From contig NZ_MRYA01000001.1 of the NCBI RefSeq assembly GCF_001921745.1, forward strand, positions 62,001-126,000: 64,000 nt of DNA, written 5' to 3'. Each line of letters opens with the position of its first letter. The first letter of the stretch is position 1. Positions 46,612-57,100 of the stretch are shown here, one piece after another. A program made the position numbers and the translations under genes. This DNA is from Psychrobacter sp. Cmf 22.2 (lineage in GTDB: Bacteria > Pseudomonadota > Gammaproteobacteria > Pseudomonadales > Moraxellaceae). The notes below the pieces were generated by a model, which saw only the letters and a program-made list of their open reading frames with translations, was not told the origin of the DNA and searched no databases.

Positions 46612-46792
46612 GTCATATGTATTGACTCATTTTAAAAGATACCGAACCCAAATATATAACAACCATCAATAGACAACAATCAGTGATCACTTGTTCAAAT
46701 ATTTTGAAAAGTGCAATACATCACTTAACCCATTATTTAGTTGCTCTAATAACTTATCCGTACGGATAAAATCGACAATAAAAGGAATAACC

Positions 46793-47155
46793 ATGACAAC
46801 TGTGTTGGTCATAGACGATTCGCCATCCGAAATGGCAAAATTTCGCGACATTCTAACGAAAAACAATTTTCAGATATTAGAAGCGAATAATGGCGAAAAA
46901 GGCTGCTTGATGGCTGCTGAATACTTGCCAGATGTGGTGTTAATGGACGTGGTAATGCCTGAAATGAATGGTTTTCAAGCAACTCGTAAAATCACACGTG
47001 GTAAGACAACGGCTCATATTCCTGTCGTAATTGTCAGCACCAAAAATCAGGAGACTGATCGAGTATGGGGCAAACGTCAAGGAGCTAGAGAATATCTGGT
47101 CAAACCAGTAGACGAAAACGAGCTTGTACGTATTATCCGTACAGTAACGGAGTAA
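46793..47155 (+). CDS. pilH: Twitching motility response regulator PilH
   Basis: A 120-residue CheY-like receiver. Its acidic pair is in VLVIDDSPSE, phosphoacceptor in VVLMDVVMPEMNGFQ, and Lys in EYLVKPVDENEL. In Pseudomonas, PilH opposes PilG and is associated with retraction and phosphate flow from ChpA. ATG 46793 has AAAGGA upstream; the frame is open from 46691 but that part lacks a receiver fold. It is followed by pilI after 3 bp. Confidence 0.94.
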   Translation: MTTVLVIDDSPSEMAKFRDILTKNNFQILEANNGEKGCLMAAEYLPDVVLMDVVMPEMNGFQATRKITRGKTTAHIPVVIVSTKNQETDRVWGKRQGAREYLVKPVDENELVRIIRTVTE

Positions 47156-47158
47156 GTT

Positions 47159-47686
47159 GTGGCTTCCAAAGGTTTTATCGAGCTTCTACGCTTAGCTGAT
47201 CTTGCCCGAGCACGTAGTAGTGGTCGTCAAGGTGGGCAAGTGTATGATTGGCGTGGCATAGTCTTTGAAATCGGTGGTCAGCGACTGATTGCCCCAATGG
47301 GGGAGGTGTCTGAGGTACTAGCCATGCCTGAATATACCAGTATGCCATTAGTAAAGTCTTGGATGCTTGGTATTGCTAACGTCCGAGGTCGTCTGCTACC
47401 AATCACTGACTTGGCGCAATTCTTGCAAATTCCTAGTCAGCAGCAAAGAAGTCATCGTAAGGTCATAGTCATCGATCATAGTTCGGTTTTTTCGGGTTTA
47501 TTGGTTGATAGAGTCGTTGGTATCGAACAGTTTACTCGTGATCAGTATCGTGCTGAGGCCATTGATAGCGACTCACCATTTGCAGCTTACAACCATGGCA
47601 AATTCTCTAAAGATGGTCAAGATTGGTATGTTTTTATGCCAAGTATGCTAGCACGAGATCTAGACTATATTGATGCTGCGATATAA
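47159..47686 (+). CDS. pilI: CheW-like coupling protein PilI
   Basis: A 175-residue CheW-domain adaptor that couples the PilJ receptor to the ChpA kinase. CheW features are VFEIGGQRLIAPMGEVSEVL and GIANVRGRLLPITDL, with FSGLLVDRVVGIEQF in the second subdomain. The start is GTG 47159, with GGAG overlapping the pilH stop. It follows pilH by 3 bp, so translational coupling is likely. Confidence 0.93.
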   Translation: MASKGFIELLRLADLARARSSGRQGGQVYDWRGIVFEIGGQRLIAPMGEVSEVLAMPEYTSMPLVKSWMLGIANVRGRLLPITDLAQFLQIPSQQQRSHRKVIVIDHSSVFSGLLVDRVVGIEQFTRDQYRAEAIDSDSPFAAYNHGKFSKDGQDWYVFMPSMLARDLDYIDAAI

Positions 47687-47917
47687 ATCAATATTTGTAG
47701 GTAACTGTAACCACTCAATATCTGCTCCTAGGTTTATAGAACTTAGGAGAGAGAAAAAAGTTATAAAGACTGACATTAAAGATGGTATGTCAGCATTAAA
47801 AAAGTTTTTATTAATAGAAATTTTGCCAATGATAGATAGAAGCCTTCATTGGACGATGATCATTAACAACGTCAGTCATGATATGACTTAAACGACTGTT
47901 TGAAAGGAACGAGCGCA
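47687..47917. other. Intergenic region between pilI and pilJ
   Basis: 231 bp within the otherwise compact cluster. A 73-codon frame at 47670-47891 overlaps it, but it has no ribosome site and overlaps the pilI stop. No gene is called. Confidence 0.4.
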
Positions 47918-50020
47918 ATGAGTGATGTTATAGAAAACCCTGCAACTGGTATCAATCAAAAGACATCAGGCCCTAATAACAATATATGGAAGATACTATT
48001 AGGGGTTTTCACTTTAGTAAGTGTGGCTTGTTTGATTTTGCTTATCAATACGCTATCAACGGTAAGCAACTACTTAAGTAACGTCAATCAGTTAGAGGTC
48101 AGTGCAGCTAACATTGTAAAAAACGTTAATGATGCCACTTTTTCGCGTGATGCTGATGTAAGCGCTAATGCTTATGATGCCTTACAAAACGATGTGCAAC
48201 GTTATCAAGTAGCATTGATCTCAGCTCAACAAAACGCTACCGACAATAAGGCTGTTTTTGGTGAGCTTAAAAATGAATGGCAAGCCAATAAAGAAAAGAT
48301 TGACTATGTACTAAGTCATCGTAACGATGTCAATGCGCTACAAGACATAAAAGATAATGTCGCTACGGCTACTAAACAGATGCAAAGTGATTATAGTCAA
48401 GTTATAGAGCAGGCAGTCGCAGCCAATATACCTGTTGCAGCTATTAGTGATATGCAGACTCAGACATTACGCGCTGAGCGTTTGCATACTGAAATGGATA
48501 AACTGACTCGTAGTATCGACGGTACACCAGCAGAATTTGCAAAACAAGCAGAGCTATTTGCTCAAACGCTAGAAGTACAGCAGCAGAATTATGGGACTTC
48601 ATTACCAGCGTTACAGGATATATCCGAAACCTTCAATACAGCAGTTGCCCCTGTTGTACAGGAGCTTGCTTCATTAAATAGTCCCGCTATTGAGTCGCGT
48701 GAGAATGCACGTGCTTTAGGCGAGCTTGCTACTAATACTCAAGCACGATTGGCCAGTATTGACCGTGATATTTTGACACGTACTGGTGTGATGTGGCCTG
48801 CCATTATATTTTTACTAGGTTTGCTTGGCGTCATATACGCGCTTTCTCAACTATTAAAACAGCAAGGGGGCACTGAGCGAGTATTAATCGAAAAAGAAAC
48901 CCTTCGTCGTCGCCAAGAAGCAGAAACCGAATCTGAGCGCGCACGTCAAATTCAAGAAGAAAATGAACGTAACCAGATGGCTATTCTACGTTTGCTTGAT
49001 GAGCTAGGTGACTTAGCAGAAGGTGATTTGACTGTGAATGCCACAGTATCTGAAGACTTTACTGGTGCAATTGCTGACTCAGTAAACTTTGCCATTGACC
49101 AATTGCGTCAGCTGGTCTTGGTTATTAACAGCACTGCTGACAAAGTCTCTCAATCTTCTGAGCAGACCCAAATGAATGCTGTCGAACTTGCTGAAGCTTC
49201 TGAACATCAGGCGCAAGAGATTGCTAGTGTATCCGCTGCGATTAATGAGATGGCAATATCGATTGATCAAGTATCAACAAATGCGACCGAATCAGCGTCA
49301 GTTGCACAGCGCTCAGTTGCCATTGCCCATAATGGGGGCGATGTGGTACAGCGCTCTATCGAAGGCATGAACGTTATTCGAGATCAGATTCAAGAAACCT
49401 CAAAACGTATCAAACGTCTGGGTGAGTCATCGCAAGAGATTGGTGATATTGTAAGTCTTATCAATGATATTGCTGATCAGACCAACGTTTTGGCATTGAA
49501 CGCCGCTATTCAGGCGTCAATGGCGGGTGATGCTGGCCGTGGTTTTGCGGTGGTTGCCGATGAAGTTCAGCGCTTAGCTGAGCGTTCTGCAAATGCAACT
49601 AAGCAGATTGAAACCTTGGTTAAGACCATTCAGGCAGATACTAGCGAAGCAGTTATGTCGATGGAAACAACGACTTCAGAAGTTGTACGCGGAGCACGTT
49701 TGGCAAAAGACGCTGGAGAAGCGCTAGAAGAAGTGCAAAGTGTTTCTAATACTTTGGCCGATTTGATTCAAAACATCTCAAACGCGGCGCAGCAACAGGC
49801 AGAATCCGCTGGTCATATTTCTAATGCGATGAATATTATTCAAGATATTACATCACAAACCTCATCAGGGACGATGGCAACGGCACGTTCAGTTGGTGAG
49901 CTGAGCGAAATGGCGGCGGCACTTCAAGAGTCAGTAACAGGCTTTAAGCTATCTGATGACAACGAGCAGTTGCACGATTATGAAGAAGACTTTCAAAATC
50001 ATACTTCTGCCATGGCGTAG
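47918..50020 (+). CDS. pilJ: Methyl-accepting chemotaxis protein PilJ
   Basis: A 700-residue chemoreceptor of the Chp system, which in Pseudomonas senses pilus or surface contact. An N-terminal helix (about residues 22-50) and a second one (about 288-314) bracket the periplasmic PilJ domain; a HAMP-like section follows (about 350-390). The signalling domain is marked by [20 protein letters not shown] and [17 protein letters not shown], the hairpin tip that contacts CheA/CheW. ATG 47918 is preferred because AAAGGA and GAG lie upstream. It is 231 bp after pilI and 10 bp before pilK. Confidence 0.95.
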   Translation: MSDVIENPATGINQKTSGPNNNIWKILLGVFTLVSVACLILLINTLSTVSNYLSNVNQLEVSAANIVKNVNDATFSRDADVSANAYDALQNDVQRYQVALISAQQNATDNKAVFGELKNEWQANKEKIDYVLSHRNDVNALQDIKDNVATATKQMQSDYSQVIEQAVAANIPVAAISDMQTQTLRAERLHTEMDKLTRSIDGTPAEFAKQAELFAQTLEVQQQNYGTSLPALQDISETFNTAVAPVVQELASLNSPAIESRENARALGELATNTQARLASIDRDILTRTGVMWPAIIFLLGLLGVIYALSQLLKQQGGTERVLIEKETLRRRQEAETESERARQIQEENERNQMAILRLLDELGDLAEGDLTVNATVSEDFTGAIADSVNFAIDQLRQLVLVINSTADKVSQSSEQTQMNAVELAEASEHQAQEIASVSAAINEMAISIDQVSTNATESASVAQRSVAIAHNGGDVVQRSIEGMNVIRDQIQETSKRIKRLGESSQEIGDIVSLINDIADQTNVLALNAAIQASMAGDAGRGFAVVADEVQRLAERSANATKQIETLVKTIQADTSEAVMSMETTTSEVVRGARLAKDAGEALEEVQSVSNTLADLIQNISNAAQQQAESAGHISNAMNIIQDITSQTSSGTMATARSVGELSEMAAALQESVTGFKLSDDNEQLHDYEEDFQNHTSAMA

Positions 50021-50030
50021 ATAAAGATAA

Positions 50031-51116
50031 ATGGCATTTAATACCTCTAACGTAGATACTGATCTACATAAAGCCAATGGCTTAAGATCCAGTAATTTTG
50101 AGCTCAGTCATTTGAAGCGCAACCACTCAAAAAAAAGCGAGTCGCCTCTTTTTCGCTTAAAAGATAGACCAATCGCAGTTGTTCAGTGGCAACGCTATAT
50201 AGAACAAGAAATTGGTTTTGTCTTGCCAAAAGAGCAATCTCAATGGTTATTAAATGCGATTGAAACCACAGCTACTGAAAATAATTTGTCTGTAGCAGAG
50301 CTTTGGGATGCTGTACAAACAAATAGCAAATTGAACCAACAGTTACTTGATACTGTACTTATTCCTGAAAGTCGTTTTTTTCGTCATGAACCCTCAATAG
50401 AGTTTATAACATCGCTGGCAAAACAGTATTGTGCTCAGCTGACACAAAACACGATTGAAGACTATTCTAGTGATAGTGTTAAGAGTGGTGTCGATAGTAG
50501 TAGGGGAGTGTTTCGTATATGGAGTGTTGGCTGTGCTACAGGTCAAGAAGTATGGTCATTAGCTATGAGTCTAGCGGCTAAAAACATCTCAAACTATATG
50601 TTGTTAGGCTCAGATGTCAGCCGAAAAGCACTCACTAAAGCACGTAAAGGACAATACGATCAGCGTCAACGAAAGCTCATTCCGTCAACGTATCAGCATT
50701 TTACGCAATCATTAGCCGTCACTGATCAAAACGATATACAAGCGACACCTCAGTACCAAGCTTCCACCACAAGTCAAGCATTGCCTAAATTACATCTTGA
50801 TAAACTGCTACCTAATGAGAGTTCAGCGTATTGGCGAGTAGTACCAGAGTTGCATGAACAAGTTAGCTTTATCTGGCACAATATTTTTACTCAAGGTTTA
50901 GCGACCTTGCATCTGCAGCAAGTGATTGTATGTCAAAACGTATTAATATATTTTCGACAGTTTGATCAACGCGATATTTTGACACGACTGTCTGCACAGT
51001 GTGCGCTAGGCGGTTATATCATATTGGCTCCAGGAGAGGCGCTGTTTTGGCGACCTTCAAATATGCGCCGCATTGCCCATCCACAGGTTAATGCATGGCA
51101 AAAAATTAGTGCATAA
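50031..51116 (+). CDS. pilK: CheR-type methyltransferase PilK
   Basis: A 361-residue SAM-dependent methyltransferase that methylates glutamates of the PilJ receptor. The N-terminal helical CheR domain (about 55-115) is followed by the catalytic domain, with motif I in RIWSVGCATGQEVWSLAM (about 162-179), the Asp in LLGSDVSRKAL, and CQNVLIYF (about 306-313) as the conserved CheR end motif. The first 45 residues are basic and variable. The gene is 10 bp after pilJ and 18 bp before chpA. Confidence 0.92.
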   Translation: MAFNTSNVDTDLHKANGLRSSNFELSHLKRNHSKKSESPLFRLKDRPIAVVQWQRYIEQEIGFVLPKEQSQWLLNAIETTATENNLSVAELWDAVQTNSKLNQQLLDTVLIPESRFFRHEPSIEFITSLAKQYCAQLTQNTIEDYSSDSVKSGVDSSRGVFRIWSVGCATGQEVWSLAMSLAAKNISNYMLLGSDVSRKALTKARKGQYDQRQRKLIPSTYQHFTQSLAVTDQNDIQATPQYQASTTSQALPKLHLDKLLPNESSAYWRVVPELHEQVSFIWHNIFTQGLATLHLQQVIVCQNVLIYFRQFDQRDILTRLSAQCALGGYIILAPGEALFWRPSNMRRIAHPQVNAWQKISA

Positions 51117-51134
51117 ACGAGTTAGGATAATCCT

Positions 51135-54100
51135 ATGAAAAACCAGCCAAATGAAATGGTGACGCTAGAATGGCTTCTCCCACTTTTTGATCAACAGTTG
51201 TCACTAGTGGCTGAAGACTGGCAGTTAGATACTTATCCTGATTTTAAGCGTATAGGAAGACATTACCACGAGATTAGTGGTGCCTTGATAATGGCTAATT
51301 TGCCTCAATTGGCTACTTTGGCTGCAAGACTTAGCTTGTTAGCCTATGGTACAAGCAGTGGAACGCTATTGAATGCTCAATACTTCCGAGTAGGGCAATT
51401 TGCTCATCAATTGTTGCAATATGAGCTGACTCAATATGTTCAGACAGGGAGTTATCGAAGTGCTCTTATTGATAGAACGATTAATAAACTTACGCATTTG
51501 TTACCAAAACAAAATATAGCAGCAGATAATAGTCTACCGCTAAACAGCATCTCAGCTGACGATAATCATCACTTTCTTACCCAAACGATAGAGGTAGCCG
51601 TACCTAACGTTACAACGTCAAGTAGCTCTTTTTTATCTTCCTTATTACCTGAACAATATAAACAGTTATTACTGGTATGGCGTCAACAAGTCCAGCAATT
51701 ACTGGCCATTAATACCAATGATGCAACTGTCTTACTCAGTTTAAAAAAAGTTAGTCATTACTTATGGCAAGCTGTCAGCTTACAGCATACAAATAATGCT
51801 GATGCTCAACAACGTTTATGGTTTTTGACAGAGCTTTGGTTAAGTAACCTAGCGGACAATTCATTACCCTTGCCAGCTATTTATGCGCAGCTGTTGTCAC
51901 AGTTAGACGAGGTCTTAGATAACCGATATCAGCAGGCTGTTGATGTAAGTAAGCAGTCAGATGTTACGTCAATCAGTAATACAGACTCTACTCTGACAAC
52001 GTCTAAAACAAATGAAAATATAGAAATAGCTCATGAAGATATCGAAGGTTTAATAGCTGATATCTATATACAAATCAGCGGTCTTGAAGATATTAATGAG
52101 CAAACTCATGGTTTATTAAGTCATTTATCAAAATCTAGCGAATCTACATTACGTTTTTTACCACGCATATTGGTTGAGCTTGAGTCTATAATTTTGGGTC
52201 TCAATAACCCACATACAGTTATAGCTCCTTTGCAGCAACTTCAAAGACAACTTGAGTGTCGTGGTTGGTCTCGCTACGAGGCGCAAGTTAGACAAGCTTT
52301 GAGCGACATCAAAAATAATATGATGTCAGAGTCATCATTTGCAGAAGTAAGTGAGCAGATTGAATATCAGCTCCAAGAGTTACACAGTGCTATTTATAAC
52401 ACTGAACAATCTATTCATACCAAAATTGGCGATAAAGCGTCTTTTGTGACATTAGCTACTTCTGATAATACCGCTATCGAAGCGAACGCTGTAAAGTCTA
52501 CCGCCTTCACTAATGACAATTTACGCCAGCTACGTATTGCAGTCGAAGACCTAAAGTATAACTTTAACGACTATGTATATCAGCAGCAAACCTATCTATT
52601 ACCAACAGCCACCGCTTTTGCCAAGATTAGTGATGCTTTTAAAGAGATGGGTTTGACGTCGGTACAGACAGTTAGTGATAAGCTTGCAGAGGTATTTGCT
52701 AAATTAGAAACCCACAAAATAAAAAATATCAGCTGGAATCTGACACAATCTTTAGCGGAGAGCTTGACAGCGATTGAGCTATTACTAGATTATCTTGCCC
52801 AGCAAGTATTTGATCGTCCTTTATTGCAGCAAGCTAATGAGCATATAGAACAGGCACAAAGATTGGTAGATGCCTTAATAGCAGCGCCTGATACGGTAGT
52901 ACCTGCTTTTACACCTAATGAGCCAATTTTATCCAATGTTGTCCGCTATGATGATAGTGGTGAGATTGAGCCTACTGATGAGGTGCTGAATAAAGACGTA
53001 TCAGACGATGAGGCTGATGTCCAAGTAAGTGCTACAAAAGAGATGAATGCTATCAGTCGCGACAGTAAAGAGCTGCAAGCTGCACGTACGCAAGTAAAAC
53101 CTGACAACTTTGATATGGATGAAGAGATTCGCGATATCTTCATTGAGGAAGCAGGAGACGTACTTACTGACTTAAAAGAGCTTTTACCTATCTGGCAACA
53201 AGATACCCAAGATTTGTCGCCATTGACCGAAGTGCGCCGCGGCTTTCATACGTTGAAAGGCTCAGGACGTATGGTAGGAGCTTTTACTGTTAGTGAGATG
53301 GCATGGGCGATTGAGAATTTGCTAAATCGAGTTTTAGATAAGACTATAGCAGTCACCGAAGACGTGGTTACGTTAGTGACTCAAACAACTGCGCATCTAT
53401 CAGTGCTGGTCGCAGATTTTGCAGCATTACAAGAGCCTAGTACCGATCCTGTTATTACTATCGTGCAAAGTAGCAACCTACTAGCAGGAAAGTCATTATC
53501 TGCTGGTTTGGATATATCTGTAGAGTCAGGTTTATTAGCATCTGATCATCAAAAAAAGATTCAGTCAGCGTCAACCGACGAGCAAAACATGATAAACCCG
53601 TATAATACTGCATCGAACGAATTTATTTCTGAGCCTCAAGAAACTATATCAGATAGCGTTGTGCTATCAAACAATGCTCAAGCAAACGATGCTCAAACAA
53701 ACAAACAAAGCATTCCTACCGTTCTTGAACCTTTTATACAACAAGCACAACAATTACCTATTGATGCTCAAGATAGTGATCCAGAAATTAAAGAGATTTT
53801 TATTGAAGAAGCAGAAGAGGTATTGGATGAAATTACACCAAAATACGAACAGTGGCGTCTAGTACCTTCTGACTTAACAGGTTTAAAAGAAGTACGTCGA
53901 GGTTTCCATACCTTGAAAGGCTCAGGACGTATGGTTGGCGCATACTATACCGGTGAGCTTGCTTGGTCTATCGAAGATATGCTTAATCGTATTTTGGACC
54001 ATACTATTGCCGTGTCTACAGATATTATACAACTGGTGACTGATGTTTTAGCCACTTATCCAGACTTGATCAAAACGTTTGCTAACAATAATGAGCATCA

Positions 54101-57100
54101 CAATGAGGACTACCCAGCGATAGTAATTCTGTGGGTAGCTTGTGCCAATGCATATAGTAAAAAGCATGGTGATAAATTTAGTTATGTAAACTTGCGCAAA
54201 GAGTGGTTCGTAGATAGCCAAAACGATACTAGCATAAATGACGATAAACTCGCTGATAGTAGTGATAAAAAGTATGGAGATGATGGTAACGACGACATAC
54301 TAGAGACCATTCATTCTATAAATGAGATGATGGCAGAGGCACCAGTAGTAATAACCCCGCAAAGTGCTGAGGAACAAACTTTTTATAAAATATTCGTTGA
54401 AGAGGCTCGGTCATTATTACAGGACATCAATGATTTTGTCACAGCTCACGATGGTGAGGAACATATTGAAGTCACAGATGAAATCGTACGCGCCTTCCAT
54501 ACTTTGCGAGCGGCTTCTGGCTCTAGTGCACTTACTGCGATTAGTGAAATTAGTGCAAACATAGAGCATAGCTTAGAGCAGCTACAAAACTATGATACGC
54601 CAATGAGTGCCCATCACTTGCAAGCGTTAGCTCAATCAGTAAAATTAATTGAAGGATATCTGGACGCTTACCAGCAAAGTTTGGAGCAAGATCTTACTGA
54701 TGAGCATCTGCAAAATAAAGAAGACCTAGTGTCTTTGCAAAAAATATTAGATGAATCTAATGCCACGCATACATTAATAGATAATAAATTAAGCGTGGCC
54801 AAGCTATTAGAGACAGACGTTGATACCTTACTAAATGCTGAGTGGGAGCTAGGTGAAGCATTAAATAATGGCAGTATTGAGCAAGTCCAAAGCTATGTTC
54901 AAAAGCAAATTGAACAAATCCGTCAGTTGACAAGTCAGACGAAAGAATCGCCAAAATTTACCTCGTTATTAGCAGCTTTAAACTCAGTGTATAGCTATCT
55001 TAATAATAATATTGAAGCAGCTTATAACGCTAAAATACAGACAATATTATTTGCAGGTCATCGCCAGTTAATAGGCTTGTTCGACGCTTTAGCAGGTAGT
55101 ATGTCCCTAAAAGTTGATCAGCAAGTACTCCAGGACTTACATGCGATTGGTACAGTAGATGATGAAGTTAGCTCAAACGTTTCAAATGATCGTTTGATAG
55201 GTCATCAAGAAACACAAGAAACAGAGATTGATGAGTCAACGACGGTAAAAAGCATACAGGCCGATACCTTACAACTTGAAGCAATCGATACCGATATTGA
55301 GTTGTTGGAGATATTTTTAGAAGAAGCACAAGAGCTTGATAGTGCCATCGCTCAGTCCTTTAGCAAATGGCGCGCTGATAGTGGCAACATGGCGGCGTTA
55401 AAAGTATTACAGCGTCATCTGCACACCATCAAGGGTGGTGCACGCATGGCAGGTATCCGTAGTATTGGTGACCTGACGCACGAGGCGGAAAGTATTTATG
55501 AAGCGTTTATTGAACAACGTTTGCACCCAACTGCACAATGGCTAACCATCATGCAAATGGTACAAGATACTCTGTCTTTACAGATTGATTATGTTGTGCG
55601 CTATCAAGAGGCATTCTTTGCTAATGATCTTATTGAACAGTTACAAGGGTTTGAACGTAGCGATCAACTACCAAAAGCCATTACTTTGGTTTTACCAGCG
55701 CTCCAAAACCATAATAATAATGACTTAAATGAAACGGAAGACATTCCTCAAGAGAGCGAGCAAGCTTCTGATACTGTCAGTTTGGATAGCATCATTGCTG
55801 AGTCTTGGACAGATGGTCTGCCAGATCCTGATATTTTAGAAGTCTTTTTAGAAGAGGCAGATGAGATAGTTGTTAGTAGTAACAAGTATTTGCAGCTGTT
55901 TTTAGGCAACGTCAGTGACGTGGCAGCATTGCAAGCTTTGCAACGAGATTTACATACCATTAAAGGTGGCGCACGCATGGTGGCGGCAAATGGTATCGCT
56001 GATCTTGCGCATGAGATGGAAACAGTATACGAAGAGTTGGCTATCTTAAGAAAGCCTGCGACCAAAATGATTTCACAACTATTGACCGACTGTCATGATT
56101 GGTTGGCTGACGCAGTGTTTATCTTAAAGCAACAGGTCAATCCGCCAACACCTAACGAATTAATCTTGGCACTAAAGCAGTTCAGCAAAAATCCTGATGA
56201 CTTAAAACATATTCCTAATGAGACCCTACAATCTCAGCGTAGTATGATTTTAGCAGCCAAAATGCTACAACAGTCAGGTCGTGTAGTCGAAAACTTAAAA
56301 GAGATGCCATCTATGGCGGGTAGCTTTGCAGAACAAGAGCAAAGCACGGGTAGCAACGAGATGATTCGTATCTCAGGTGGTTTGATTGAACATATGATTA
56401 ACCTATCGGGTGAGTCAGCAATCAACCGTGCACGTATTGATATGGGTATAAGTAGCTTAACCAATAGTATTGAGGAGATGGGCACTACCGTCCAACGCTT
56501 GGCAGATCAGTTACGTCGGATGGAGATTGAGCTTGAAGCGCAAATCTTGTCGCAGATTGACGATGATGAACTGGTGAACAATGAAGACTTTGACCCATTA
56601 GAGATGGATCAGTACTCTTCATTAAACCAGCTATCTAAGTCGCTCACAGAATCAGCTTCTGATTTGATTGAAATTAACAGTACTATGCTAGAGAAGACAC
56701 GTGATAGTGAGGGTTTACTGTTGCAACTATCGCGTACCCAAACTGAATTGCAAGATGGGTTAATGAATTCTCGCATGGTGCCATTTACACGTGTAACACC
56801 GCGCCTTGAACGTATTGTGCGTCAAACTGCTAATGAGCTTAACAAGTCGGTAGAGTTGACAGTCATCAATGCTGATGACGAAATGGACAGAACCATTCTA
56901 GAGCGCATCACCTCTCCACTAGAGCATATGTTGCGTAATGCAGTCGATCATGGTATTGAAAATGTTCAAACTCGTCTAACAGCTGGTAAAAGCCGTAGCG
57001 GTCATATCACTTTAGAAGTCCTACGTGAAGGTAGTGAGGTTGTCATTAATCTGAGTGATGACGGTCGCGGTATCAATGTTGAGGCAGTTCGAAACAAAGC

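Noticed and set aside
47670..47891. Plus-strand open frame of 73 codons between pilI and pilJ
   Set aside because: It overlaps the pilI 3' end, shows no Shine-Dalgarno sequence and has no recognisable domain.
53665..53706. Short direct repeats in chpA (around CAAACAATGCTCAAG)
   Set aside because: They fall in a low-complexity linker between Hpt domains and have no sign of being more than codon-level repetition.
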